A stretch of 64,000 bases of DNA from Methanocrinis alkalitolerans (lineage in GTDB: Archaea > Halobacteriota > Methanosarcinia > Methanotrichales > Methanotrichaceae): contig NZ_JARFPL010000009.1 of assembly GCF_029167205.1 (NCBI RefSeq), positions 1 to 64,000 of the forward strand, in the 5' to 3' direction. The position numbers and the translations under genes are program-made. Position 1 is the first letter of the stretch. Every line of letters begins with the position of its first letter. Shown one piece after another: positions 15,645 to 24,354 of this stretch. The notes under the pieces were generated by a model. It was not told the origin of the DNA. It was given only the letters and a program-made list of their open reading frames with translations, and searched no databases.

Positions 15645-16784
15645 TTGGATATCGAGGATACGCTGCTCATGATCCCTGGACCGGTCAAGGTGCCCCAGAG
15701 GGTCCTCCGGGCCATGTCGAAGCCTATGATCAGCCACAGGAGCGCCGACTTTGAGACGATCTACGAAGACTGCAGGTCGAGGCTCAAAGAGCTCTTCGAG
15801 ACGAAGAACGACGCCGTCGTCCTCAGCGGCAGCGGTACCGCCGGCATGGAGGCGGCCGTCGGCGGGATCATCGGCAAAGAGGATAAGATCATTACCGTCA
15901 CCAACGGGAAGTTCGGCGAGAGATTCACCGAGCTCGGCGACCGGTACGGAACCGCCGTCCTCCTGGAGTTCCCCTGGGGCACGCCCTTCGATCTGGACCG
16001 GATAGAGGCTGCCCTCGAAGATGGAGCGAAGGCCATCTCCATCGTCCACAACGAGACCTCCGTCGGGATCGTCAACCCGGCCAAAGAGGTGGGGAAGCTG
16101 GCGAGAAGATACGATGCCATATTCATCGTCGACGGGATATCTTCCATCGGCGGAAACGAGTTTCTCACCGACGAGTGGGGGATCGACATCGCCATCACCG
16201 GATCTCAGAAATGCCTCGCGGTCCCGCCGGGGCTTTCCATGGTGACCGTCAGCAAGAGGGCCGAGGAGATGCTGGAGGACGGGAAAGGAGGCTACTACAC
16301 CGACCTCAAGGCCCACCTCAATAAGTCGAGGAAGAACCAGACGCCTTACACCCCGGCGGTCTCCCTCTTCTACGCCCTCCAGGAGGCTCTCACCATGGCA
16401 GCAGAAGAGGGGTTCCCTGAGAGGCGGGCTCGGATGGCCGGCCTCGCGAAGGGGGTGAGAGAGGCGGCATTGGCCCTGAATATCGAGCTCTTCCCCCAGG
16501 TGAACGAGCACTCCACCTACTCCAATACCGTCACCGCCATGAAGATGCCTGAAGGGGTAACCGACGGCCAGCTTCGAGGAGGGATGAGGAAGCGCGGCGT
16601 CGTCGTATCGGGGGGCCAGTCGGCCCTGAAAGGTAAGATCTTCAGGATAGGGACCATGGGCGCCTGCACCGAGGCCGACGTCCTCAGGACGATCCAGACC
16701 CTGGAGCTGGTCCTGGCTAAGGAGGGCGTGATATCCTCCCTGGGCGCAGGGGTCGGGGCGGCGAGCAGGGCGATCGACGGGTGA
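15645..16784 (+). CDS. Class V aminotransferase (alanine-glyoxylate/serine-pyruvate type)
   Basis: This 379-aa PLP enzyme belongs to the small-subunit class V family. N-terminal LLMIPGPVKVP and HRSADF bind substrate and cofactor, VLSGSGTAGMEAAV forms the phosphate cup, IVDGISSIGG carries the PLP Asp, and Lys189 in TGSQKCL is the Schiff-base lysine. Archaeal members are assigned to alanine-glyoxylate or serine-pyruvate transamination; the true substrate in methanogens is uncertain. TTG at 15645 is chosen since the encoded MDIEDTLLMIPGP matches the usual family start; the ATG at 15669 would cut eight residues. A T-run terminator follows. Confidence 0.87.
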   Translation: MDIEDTLLMIPGPVKVPQRVLRAMSKPMISHRSADFETIYEDCRSRLKELFETKNDAVVLSGSGTAGMEAAVGGIIGKEDKIITVTNGKFGERFTELGDRYGTAVLLEFPWGTPFDLDRIEAALEDGAKAISIVHNETSVGIVNPAKEVGKLARRYDAIFIVDGISSIGGNEFLTDEWGIDIAITGSQKCLAVPPGLSMVTVSKRAEEMLEDGKGGYYTDLKAHLNKSRKNQTPYTPAVSLFYALQEALTMAAEEGFPERRARMAGLAKGVREAALALNIELFPQVNEHSTYSNTVTAMKMPEGVTDGQLRGGMRKRGVVVSGGQSALKGKIFRIGTMGACTEADVLRTIQTLELVLAKEGVISSLGAGVGAASRAIDG

Positions 16785-16797
16785 AGCCCTCGCCACC

Positions 16798-16804
16798 TTT
16801 TTTT
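16798..16804 (+). terminator. Oligo-T terminator after the aminotransferase gene
   Basis: Seven Ts follow the stop codon by 13 bp in a spacer before the next operon, as in archaeal T-run termination. Confidence 0.5.
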
Positions 16805-16850
16805 CCTCCTGGCAAAGAGCCCCTCAAAAAGTCCATCCGTTAACATTTAA

Positions 16851-16865
16851 TAGAGAAATCTCTTA
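16851..16865. promoter_or_regulatory. Small palindrome upstream of the tubulin-like operon
   Basis: TAGAGAAATCTCTTA contains AGAGA-AA-TCTCT, a perfect 5-bp dyad about 75 bp upstream of the first gene of the surface/tubulin operon; it could be an operator. A TTTAATA stretch (about 16846-16852) next to it may be the TATA element. Confidence 0.3.
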
Positions 16866-16938
16866 TTTGGATCAGATACAATTTCAAAAGTCATCTCCGG
16901 TCGTCGGGCTATCATAAATCTAGGGGGTTTGTAGAAGC

Positions 16939-18942
16939 TTGAGATCTTTAAAATGGACGACGAGGGCGGCGGCGTTCTTCATCGTTGCCGTCATCGCCCT
17001 CGGGCCAGCTCTGGGCCAGCTGGAGGCCTCTATCAGTTTTCTGCAGGTTGGCACCGACAAGACGCCATTCAACGTAAATCAGCCCATCGTCTATAAGGTC
17101 CACCTCACCAACAGCATGAGCAGCCCCATGCGCTACTCTCTGGAGCTGGAGGTGGGGCCCGACTACACCGATTATTCAGCATCCAAAAAATACACCACTG
17201 ACATCAGCCTCACAGCCCGCTCCTCCCAAGACGTCAACTTCGACGTCAACTTCAGGGCGCCGGAGTTGAGCCGTGGAAGTTTTGGAAGATGGGCCTCCGA
17301 CGATAACGAGACCGGCACCTGGGAGAAGAGCTGGTACAGGGTCATCATCACCCCCCTCGTCGGAGATCCGGTGACCTTGGATGGGTACGACGGCCAGCCC
17401 CCTCTCATCAACCCGATCACCTTATACAGGAACCCCGAGGTCTCTCCCAAGATGGGGACGGACGATACCCTCTACAGCTATAGGATCGACCTCTTCTCCA
17501 GCGCCGAGGACTCCGTCTCTCTCCAGGTCGCCCCAGAATTGATCGGCCCGTGGGAAGATCTGGGGGGCCAAAACTACACCAACGTGGGCGCCTGGCAGAC
17601 TTTGAGGTGGGACGAGGTATCCCTGGAGTTCGATTTCATACGTGCCCACTATAGGTTTTCCGGAAGGAAGCAGACGGAGGCCTTCGAAGGACCCTTCTGG
17701 CCGATAGATTACGAATATGGTAACGCCAGCGTCGATCCCGTCGACGGATTTTCAGGTTCGCCCTTCACCTACTCTCTGGACTTCAACGGATCAAAGAACC
17801 TGGACGTGGGCCTCAACATCTGGGACATAGATCAGAACATCTTCAGGCTCGTCGAGAAGAAGAGGTACACCGACGCCAACCGATGGCAGAGGTTGGAGTG
17901 GACCGGTGCCATGCCCAGCGAGACGATAGGCTCGGTGGGGACTTCTTCATACTACTTCAGCTTCTACTACCCCGGTTCTGAGAGCCCCCTGGCCACCAGT
18001 CGGGAGGAGGAGGGGAAGGTGTATCTCGGTCCCGAGATCGTCTTGATAAGGTATGAGAACGTCTCCGTCTCTCCCGAGAGGGGATCGACCGTCTCCCGGT
18101 ACACCTACTCTGTGGACGTAGAAACCGCCCTTCCGGTCTGCGACATCGAGCTTCAGACCAGTGAGCCGGGATCGTCAATCTGGAGATCTCAGGGGATCGC
18201 CACCTACAACGGAGACCCTCGGATCAGCTGGAGGGACGTCTCCTTCGACGGTGACGCCGCCGGGAACGTCAGCTACAGGTTCATCAGGGTGGCTTCACCC
18301 CCATCGATTTACCAGGGACCAAATCTCTTCAAGGAGTCGATCAGAGGGATGGCGTCGCCCATCAACGGATCTCTCGGCTCCTGGGACGCCGCCTTCCACC
18401 AGCCTGGGGAGAGATTGATCAGATCACCATTCGTCTACACCATGGAGATGGACGCTCCAGAGAGGACAGAGCCCCTGGTGGTGAAGCTGGAGGTTTACGA
18501 TCCCGTCCGAAAGGCCTGGATCGAGGCGGGCAGACCTCAAAGCCTGAACGCCACGGAGATCTCCACGAACTTCACGATAGATCAGCTCCCCTTCGCCGAG
18601 CCGTTCCTCGGGGAGTCCAGGTTCAGGTTCCTCTCTGGGACCAGGTTCCTGGACGGCGAGGAGGGATACTCGGGCCCCAATATGGTGGCAAACTTCAGAA
18701 ACAAGACCTGGAACGTGACCTACGACAACGTCCGGGGCGAGTACGTCTACACCTACGGCGTTGAGGTCCGCTCATCTTTGAGCAGTTTATCCTTCGATCT
18801 CGTCACCACCATGGACCGGACGGCATGGACCCTGGCAAACGATCCGAAGGTCTACGCCTCTGATGCCGCGGAATGGAAGAGGCTGGAGTGGAGGGGTTAC
18901 CCATACTATCTGGAGGTAGACTTCACGCCTATCGGGGTTTGA
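16939..18942 (+). CDS. Secreted surface protein with about five beta-sandwich repeats
   Basis: A 667-aa protein with a signal peptide (hydrophobic 11-25, then GQLEA). Residues about 165-667 hold four to five copies of a roughly 100-residue module: an N-terminal xVSPxxG strand, a [YF]xYxxD strand, a Trp-rich centre (GAWQTLRWD at 218, NRWQRLEWTG at 315, RISWRDVSFDG at 428, AEWKRLEWRG at 645) and a YRF or FRF strand followed by EGYSGP/FEGPF-type turns. Several N-glycosylation sequons (NYT, NAS, NVS, NGS) are present. No C-terminal anchor is seen. Start is TTG after AGGGGG. First gene of a five-gene operon; the next ATG is 1 bp after its stop. Confidence 0.75.
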   Translation: MRSLKWTTRAAAFFIVAVIALGPALGQLEASISFLQVGTDKTPFNVNQPIVYKVHLTNSMSSPMRYSLELEVGPDYTDYSASKKYTTDISLTARSSQDVNFDVNFRAPELSRGSFGRWASDDNETGTWEKSWYRVIITPLVGDPVTLDGYDGQPPLINPITLYRNPEVSPKMGTDDTLYSYRIDLFSSAEDSVSLQVAPELIGPWEDLGGQNYTNVGAWQTLRWDEVSLEFDFIRAHYRFSGRKQTEAFEGPFWPIDYEYGNASVDPVDGFSGSPFTYSLDFNGSKNLDVGLNIWDIDQNIFRLVEKKRYTDANRWQRLEWTGAMPSETIGSVGTSSYYFSFYYPGSESPLATSREEEGKVYLGPEIVLIRYENVSVSPERGSTVSRYTYSVDVETALPVCDIELQTSEPGSSIWRSQGIATYNGDPRISWRDVSFDGDAAGNVSYRFIRVASPPSIYQGPNLFKESIRGMASPINGSLGSWDAAFHQPGERLIRSPFVYTMEMDAPERTEPLVVKLEVYDPVRKAWIEAGRPQSLNATEISTNFTIDQLPFAEPFLGESRFRFLSGTRFLDGEEGYSGPNMVANFRNKTWNVTYDNVRGEYVYTYGVEVRSSLSSLSFDLVTTMDRTAWTLANDPKVYASDAAEWKRLEWRGYPYYLEVDFTPIGV

Positions 18943-18943
18943 T

Positions 18944-20386
18944 ATGAAGAGACTCGCAGCATGCATCATCATAATTCTGCTCCTCCTCCCCCTGGCGGCC
19001 CAGGCCCAGGGGGTGAGCCCATCGCCGCCCAAATCCACACCATCCTCCTCGGGAGGGAGCAGTGGCGGGGAGTCCAGCAGCTCCAGCGGAGGGAGGAGGG
19101 TAGTACAGCTGGACCTGGACAGCATGGTAGGAAACATGGAGAAGTGGAAGCAGGATGATCCGACCAAGTTCGAGTACCTCAAAAAGCTCCTTCACATACC
19201 CTTCGTCCCGCCCAAGGAGTACGCCCCTCCCACGGTCCTCATTTGGTACCCACTGGGTAAGGGCGAGATCACAAGAAACGACAAGATGGATATCTACGCC
19301 TGGGTGAAGAACGACAACCCCATAGAGGTCCGTTCGGACGTTTACCTCTGGCTGGAGGCGAAGGGCCCCGGAGAAGAGGAGTTCACCAGGATAGGATCTC
19401 AGAGGGTGATCCTCGCCAACGAGTACTCCGAAAAGACCAACGCCACCACCAGGGACTGGTCTTCTATCACCCCCTTCGTCGACTCCAAAGAGGTGGGGAA
19501 TGCCACCTTCCGGATATGGTTCAACGACATGCACAACACCTACTATACAGACGCCATGTACGCCAAGCCCTACCAGCAGGATGACTATTACAGCGTCCTC
19601 CGGCTGGACCTGGTCAACAGCCCCCCAAAGGTGGACGAAGATAGCATAAGGGTCAACCCATTCAGGGCCAGGTACAACGATCCCATCCGGTACGAAGCCC
19701 GGTTCGTCGACACCGACGGGGATGCCATCAGCGTTACCCTCCACATCTTAGACGACCAGGAGAAGGAGCTGTGGAACGGGACCCAGATCGTGAGGTCTGG
19801 AACTAACGTCAGCTTCATCGCCAGCGAGTACGGCTTCTTCGGGGAGGGGGAAGCGGGGAAGAACTTCACTTACTTCTACACCTTCGGCGACGGCCTCAAC
19901 TCCAACAGGACGGCGATCCATTCAGGACCTTGCCTCCTTCCAAGCCCCAAGATATTCGTCTCGGACCCGGACGCTTCCCCCGCCGACGAGAACCGGCACT
20001 GGTGGCAGAACTACAGGTTCAGCCTCAAGGTGAAGAACCCGGAGGTGAATAACCTTCGGATCGATCTGTATACCAGCACTCCGTCTCATCCGAACAGGCG
20101 CCAGGATACAGTGGTCATCAACGCATCGGAGGAGGTCCAGGACGTCCTCTTTGATCTGGCGCCCTTCGACGTATCCGACGCGGGCCAGAGCTTCAGCTAT
20201 CATTTCAGGTATTCAGCGACGGACCAAAACTCCAGGGAGGAGACGGGGGCGATCTCGGGAGGCGCGATCAACCCGAAGATCGTCAAATACCCGATATACT
20301 CGGCGGTGACGGTCGCAAATATCCTAGCCGTTCTGCTGGCGGCGCTCATCGGCGGGATCATGATAGAGAGGAGGTTTTACCGATGA
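18944..20386 (+). CDS. Membrane-anchored extracellular protein
   Basis: A 480-aa protein with an N-terminal signal (residues 1-21), a Ser/Gly/Pro-rich linker (about 24-50), a large beta-rich extracellular part and a single C-terminal transmembrane helix (about 456-475) ended by ERRFYR. The topology is thus outside with a short basic tail inside. Ig-like or cadherin-like strands are suggested by NSPPKVDEDSIRVNP, DTDGDAISVTLHILDD and YFYTFGDG, which recall Ca-binding PKD-type loops. No enzyme motif is seen. The stop overlaps the next gene by 4 bp. It may link the outer repeat protein to the membrane; that is inference. Confidence 0.7.
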   Translation: MKRLAACIIIILLLLPLAAQAQGVSPSPPKSTPSSSGGSSGGESSSSSGGRRVVQLDLDSMVGNMEKWKQDDPTKFEYLKKLLHIPFVPPKEYAPPTVLIWYPLGKGEITRNDKMDIYAWVKNDNPIEVRSDVYLWLEAKGPGEEEFTRIGSQRVILANEYSEKTNATTRDWSSITPFVDSKEVGNATFRIWFNDMHNTYYTDAMYAKPYQQDDYYSVLRLDLVNSPPKVDEDSIRVNPFRARYNDPIRYEARFVDTDGDAISVTLHILDDQEKELWNGTQIVRSGTNVSFIASEYGFFGEGEAGKNFTYFYTFGDGLNSNRTAIHSGPCLLPSPKIFVSDPDASPADENRHWWQNYRFSLKVKNPEVNNLRIDLYTSTPSHPNRRQDTVVINASEEVQDVLFDLAPFDVSDAGQSFSYHFRYSATDQNSREETGAISGGAINPKIVKYPIYSAVTVANILAVLLAALIGGIMIERRFYR

Positions 20387-21030
20387 CCAGCCTCTTTTTG
20401 AACGGCATCTTCGGCGTAGGGCTATTCCTTCTGCTGTTGGCAGGAGGCGCAGCGCTCCACAGGCTTAATATTGAGAGGACTTACCGGAGGGTAGCGGCCA
20501 CATCCAAGGCGAGGGTGGTTGATAACGGAGGGGCCAACGACAACGGCGGGAAGATCTCCAAAGACAAACTCAAAGAGGAGATCATGAAAGAGATGTTCAC
20601 CCGGCAGGGTTCGAACTTCAACGCTGCCGCCGTGGCGGCCTGGATGCTCCTCTTTGCCGCCTTCGCCTACTTCTACTTCCTGACGCCGGAGATATTCCCC
20701 CGGCATAACTACTTCCAGGTTTCAGCTCTAGCTTCAGGCCCCCTGGGTTTTGGTGCCTTCGGCCTTCTGGTTCTCCTTTTTAGCCTGGTGGCTGCCGCCT
20801 TCGTCCCGGGGAAGGTTTACGGCTATTACGAGATCTCCAGAGGCACGAAGGTCGCCATAATGTTCGCGGTGCCCCTCCTCGCCGTCTCCATCTTCCTCTC
20901 CGTCCAGCAGGGGACGATATATCCCGAGACCGATCTTTTATCGAGGTCGTTTGCCTTCCTCGCCCTCTTCGCCTCGGAGGCGGCGCTCCTTTGGCCAGTA
21001 TACGCCGATGCCCTCGGAGGGATGAGATGA
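20383..21030 (+). CDS. Polytopic membrane protein of the tubulin-like operon
   Basis: A 215-aa protein with about five transmembrane segments (about 7-25, 83-102, 114-138, 150-168 and 188-207). Between the first and second lies a soluble, charged loop (about 27-80) with a Lys/Glu-rich helix (DKLKEEIMKEMFTRQG). I do not recognise a family. It overlaps both neighbours by 4 bp, so it is translated together with them, and its loop could be the membrane dock for the cytoplasmic tubulin-like GTPase encoded next. Confidence 0.68.
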   Translation: MTSLFLNGIFGVGLFLLLLAGGAALHRLNIERTYRRVAATSKARVVDNGGANDNGGKISKDKLKEEIMKEMFTRQGSNFNAAAVAAWMLLFAAFAYFYFLTPEIFPRHNYFQVSALASGPLGFGAFGLLVLLFSLVAAAFVPGKVYGYYEISRGTKVAIMFAVPLLAVSIFLSVQQGTIYPETDLLSRSFAFLALFASEAALLWPVYADALGGMR

Positions 21031-22601
21031 GATTATGCATCGTCGGAATCGGAGGCTGTGGTGGGCATCTGGCGGAGCGGTTCCTCCAAAACCAAGACGT
21101 CGCCCTCCTCAACAGGTCTCTGGGGGAGCACGTATCCTTTGGTGGGGTGAAGGGGCTCTGGCTTGAGGCCGACGTCCAGGAGACCCAGAACCAGAAATTC
21201 TTCGGCTCCCTGGATAATGGATGCTATCCCGGCTTTTTCATACCCCATGACGTCATCGGGACAGAATCGAAGACCTCTAAGCTTATCGTCGACCGTTATG
21301 GGTACGACGTCAAAAAACAGGGGTTCATGAGGCAGGCCGAGTTTCTCAAGGCCGTCTTCGAGATCTTTGGGAGTGATGGAGAAGTAAAGAGGGCCGCCCT
21401 CAGTGAGTACGACTCGGAAAACCCCATCCTGAGGGGAGCATGGGATAAGATAAGGGGCTATACGACCCTCGCTGCCCTCAAGGGGAACAGCGGGTCGGAG
21501 ATGTGCGACGGTATCCTCTTCATAGTCTCTCTCGGCGGAGGGACGGGGACGGGTTTCGTCAACCCGATCACCAGGTACATCCGGGGAGAGAGGCCCGCCT
21601 ATCCCGTCTTCGTCCTGGGGGTTCTCACCGAAGAGGGGACGGACCCTCAGCAGAGGGCGAAGGAGCCTAAGAGGGCCATGGGAGCGACGATCTCTCTTTA
21701 CGACCTCATGACCAAGAAGGTCGGGGTCGGAGTGGACGGGATCGTCCTAGTCGACAACCAGATCATGGTGGAGAAGTTCGGCCAGGACTACTCCGCCATC
21801 GACGATTTCATCCACCAGGCCATGAGGCCTTTCGTCGCCGGTCGCCACTATCCTGGGGAGGACCCCCCTTCCCTTGCGATGCGGGAGAAGTTCATAGAAG
21901 GACTGGACCGACCCCCCATCCTGGTTCCGTGCTGCTGGCGGGAGAAGAGGAAAAAGGATCCTGAAGATGATCTGGCAAAAAGAGCCCTGACGGAGGGGAG
22001 GCTCTTTGGGTGCGATCCGGGAAAGGCCGATAGGGCTTATGTCTTCACTCGAGGGTTTGTCGACCAGAAGGGGATCGTCTCCGCGGTCGCCAGGCATTCA
22101 GGGATTCCAGCAGGTCGGATCGAGCCCTGGAGGAAGCTGGGGGAGAACCATGCCAACGAGATCCTGATCCTCCTCCGAAACCCCTACGGCGAGGAGAGAG
22201 GATGCGAGGTGAAGGGAACCCTTGAGCACCGTCTCCACAGGGTCATCAGGATGGCGCTCAGGTACATGGACGACCCCGAAACAAATCTCGTCTCGCAAGG
22301 TATGCCGGAGCTGACGAAAAAAGCGATCGAGGATTACTTCTACGGGGAGGATGGTATCCGAAAGCGGTTTGAAGATGCCCTCCTCAAGATCGAGAACGGC
22401 GAGAGGCCGTTCTTCCTAGAAGAGAGGAACATCTTCGAGAGGTCTATCCGGGAATCCCATCCTCAACAGATCCAGCAGACCGGCCGAAAGGTCGACGAGG
22501 ATGAGGTCCGAAAGATCGTGGAGGAGGAAGTGAGAAGGGCTCTAGCCGAAAGGGGCTTTGGAGCTGGTGGCGATCCCAAGAGGACTTTACAGGAGGGCTG
22601 A
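21027..22601 (+). CDS. Divergent tubulin/FtsZ-superfamily GTPase
   Basis: The 524-aa protein has an FtsZ/tubulin nucleotide site: T1 loop GIGGCGG at 7-13 and the superfamily signature GGGTGTG at 170-176 inside ILFIVSLGGGTGTGFVNPI. A later LVDNQIM (Asn244) matches the guanine-contacting region of FtsZ, followed by a core helix. A possible T7-loop remnant (GLDRPPIL) follows, but the FtsZ consensus NxDFAD is not clear, so GTPase activation may differ. A helical, charged C-terminal tail ends the protein. It is neither canonical FtsZ nor CetZ. The ATG at 21027 overlaps the membrane-protein stop by 4 bp. A cytoplasmic filament tied to envelope proteins is inferred. Confidence 0.83.
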   Translation: MRLCIVGIGGCGGHLAERFLQNQDVALLNRSLGEHVSFGGVKGLWLEADVQETQNQKFFGSLDNGCYPGFFIPHDVIGTESKTSKLIVDRYGYDVKKQGFMRQAEFLKAVFEIFGSDGEVKRAALSEYDSENPILRGAWDKIRGYTTLAALKGNSGSEMCDGILFIVSLGGGTGTGFVNPITRYIRGERPAYPVFVLGVLTEEGTDPQQRAKEPKRAMGATISLYDLMTKKVGVGVDGIVLVDNQIMVEKFGQDYSAIDDFIHQAMRPFVAGRHYPGEDPPSLAMREKFIEGLDRPPILVPCCWREKRKKDPEDDLAKRALTEGRLFGCDPGKADRAYVFTRGFVDQKGIVSAVARHSGIPAGRIEPWRKLGENHANEILILLRNPYGEERGCEVKGTLEHRLHRVIRMALRYMDDPETNLVSQGMPELTKKAIEDYFYGEDGIRKRFEDALLKIENGERPFFLEERNIFERSIRESHPQQIQQTGRKVDEDEVRKIVEEEVRRALAERGFGAGGDPKRTLQEG

Positions 22602-22604
22602 GAT

Positions 22605-23180
22605 ATGGCGAGATGGCAGATCGTCGTCGTGGTCGCTCTCGCTCTGGTGGGGGCTTACATCCTCCTGGACGGCGCGAGGGACGGCATCCTCGGAGGCGAT
22701 ATGTCCAGGGGCGTACCCGACCCCTACTATCTGGAGCTGAAGCCCGCCGACGTCCACAACCCCGACGACGTCATAAGGTACAGCAGCTCCATCAAGGGAT
22801 ATGCTGCAGACCTATCGGTCTTCGAGAGGGCCGCCTTTTACGAGTGGTACTTCAAGAGCCACGGCTTTGACGTCACCTTCGCCTACGCCGATGATTTCGA
22901 CGAGACGGGGAACGATCACCTCTGGCTCCTCGTAAAGAACCAGAAGGGGGAGGTGATCGAGGTCGACCCCTCCTTCTCCGCGGTAGGTGGCAGGTCGATG
23001 GTTCCCCTCGACCCGGCGTACGCCAGGTACGACCGGGAGTTCATGGACGTATACGAGGCCATAGATGGACTGGGCATGAAAAGGCTCGCCTGGTGGGAGG
23101 ACGACTCGGCGATCCAGATCTTGAACGAGAACGTCCTAGTGACGGAGAAGGATAAGGCCCAGAGGATGGCGGAGGCCTGA
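22605..23180 (+). CDS. Membrane-anchored transglutaminase-like protein lacking cysteine
   Basis: A 191-aa protein with an N-terminal anchor (6-22). The middle part resembles a transglutaminase-like fold: helix FERAAFYEWYFKSHGFDVTF, then HLWLLVKN (His) and EVIEVDPS (Asp) in the spacing of the last two catalytic residues. The catalytic Cys is absent; the protein has no Cys at all. It is thus either a pseudoenzyme that binds peptides or a different enzyme. It is the last gene of the operon, 3 bp after the tubulin-like gene. The family call is by pattern only. Confidence 0.55.
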   Translation: MARWQIVVVVALALVGAYILLDGARDGILGGDMSRGVPDPYYLELKPADVHNPDDVIRYSSSIKGYAADLSVFERAAFYEWYFKSHGFDVTFAYADDFDETGNDHLWLLVKNQKGEVIEVDPSFSAVGGRSMVPLDPAYARYDREFMDVYEAIDGLGMKRLAWWEDDSAIQILNENVLVTEKDKAQRMAEA

Positions 23181-23235
23181 AGGTCCGCCCCCCTCTTCCG
23201 CCCTGCCCTCCCTGCCCTCTCTTTCAGGGTCTATT

Positions 23236-24354
23236 TTATCTCCAGAGGTCTCTGCCCCGATGGGAGACGATGGGGTCCACCTCCACCAGGTCCTGGGGGT
23301 ATGGCTCAAAGAAGGTCTGGCTCGATAGATAGTCGTCATCGAACCGCGCGATCCAGGACTTGAGGATGGTGGTGTTGGGGCAGATGGTGATCTTCCCGTC
23401 CCGGTACCTCTGGACGTTATCAAGGAACAGTTCTCGCTCCCCCGCCGAAATCCGGTCTGAAAAGTGGCCCAATATGTGCATCAGGACGTTTATGTTGGAA
23501 GTGTACCTCCGGGGCCTGCAGAACGCCCTCTTCAGATGGAGCTCGTATGAGGCTGCGACCTCGGGGAAGGGACGATGGTCGTGGTTTGCGGCGATCTTAC
23601 CCAGAGCCCTCGTCTCCGCCTGGTGGTAGGCCAGAAGGAGCATCTTGTTCTCCGTCTGGAAGCCGACCAGCTCCCTCATCGACCCCGACCTCTTCACCTC
23701 CCGAAACCGAGCCAGGGCGAAGAGCTTTGAGAGGAAGTGCTCTTTTATCCGGGGGTTTCTAAGCCTCCCCTCGTCCTCCACGGCGAGATCGGGATATCGG
23801 GCCATGACGGCAGCGCCGAAGAGGCCGCTTTCGCTCCTCGATAGGGCCGCCGACTTTCCGGCGGTGGGATAGACCTTCGTATTCTTGATCCCGCAGGAGG
23901 GGGAGCTCGCCTTGAGGATGAAGCCGTCGACGTCGCCGACGGAGTCGAGATAACCCGTGGCGAAGGAGGTCATATCGGCTGTGACGTCCCGGCCCGTAGT
24001 CGGCTGGATGAGGCTGATCTTTGCCAATCCAACCTTTCCACTTCCACCATCTCCTCCTTCACCCTCTTCACATTCTCCTCTTGCTCCCTTTCCACCATCT
24101 CCTCCTACCCCCTCACCTCCCTTTCCACCTTCTCCTCTCTTTGAGGTCGAAGAGACGAGCCGGACCGAATCTCGGGGGACGCCGAGGCCGATCTCCACCT
24201 CGGGGCAGACCGGCAGGAACTCGACGTAAGGGGCGAGGCTCGCGACGAAGTCGCTGGCGATCATCTGACCGTTATACCGGCAGTGGTCGAACTCGATGCA
24301 TCTGCTGACGACGACCCTGGGCTTTGCGAACTCTCTCAAGCTAGACGCCTCCAC
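23236..24354 (-). CDS. DUF523-DUF1722 fusion protein (YbbK/YbgA-like)
   Basis: The 372-aa protein joins an N-terminal DUF523 part (VVVSRCIEFDHCRYNG, CPEVEIGLGVPR, SSPSCGIKNTKVY) and a C-terminal DUF1722 part (FQTENKMLLLAYHQ, then LGKIAANHDHR, LMHILGHFSD). This order is found in many bacteria and archaea; the function is unknown, and a redox or thiol role has been suggested for the Cys-rich half. A 36-residue Gly/Glu/Lys low-complexity insert (about 72-107) interrupts DUF523 and is encoded by a simple pyrimidine-rich tract (24036-24142). It is convergent with the tubulin-like operon. Confidence 0.83.
   Translation of the reverse strand: MEASSLREFAKPRVVVSRCIEFDHCRYNGQMIASDFVASLAPYVEFLPVCPEVEIGLGVPRDSVRLVSSTSKRGEGGKGGEGVGGDGGKGARGECEEGEGGDGGSGKVGLAKISLIQPTTGRDVTADMTSFATGYLDSVGDVDGFILKASSPSCGIKNTKVYPTAGKSAALSRSESGLFGAAVMARYPDLAVEDEGRLRNPRIKEHFLSKLFALARFREVKRSGSMRELVGFQTENKMLLLAYHQAETRALGKIAANHDHRPFPEVAASYELHLKRAFCRPRRYTSNINVLMHILGHFSDRISAGERELFLDNVQRYRDGKITICPNTTILKSWIARFDDDYLSSQTFFEPYPQDLVEVDPIVSHRGRDLWR

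Noticed and set aside
15495..16796. 433-codon minus-strand frame opposite the aminotransferase
   Set aside because: The plus-strand gene has all PLP-enzyme motifs; the antisense frame has none.
24040..24160. Pyrimidine-rich repeated tract considered as a CRISPR-like or regulatory array
   Set aside because: It lies inside the DUF523 coding frame, units are irregular, and there are no spacers.
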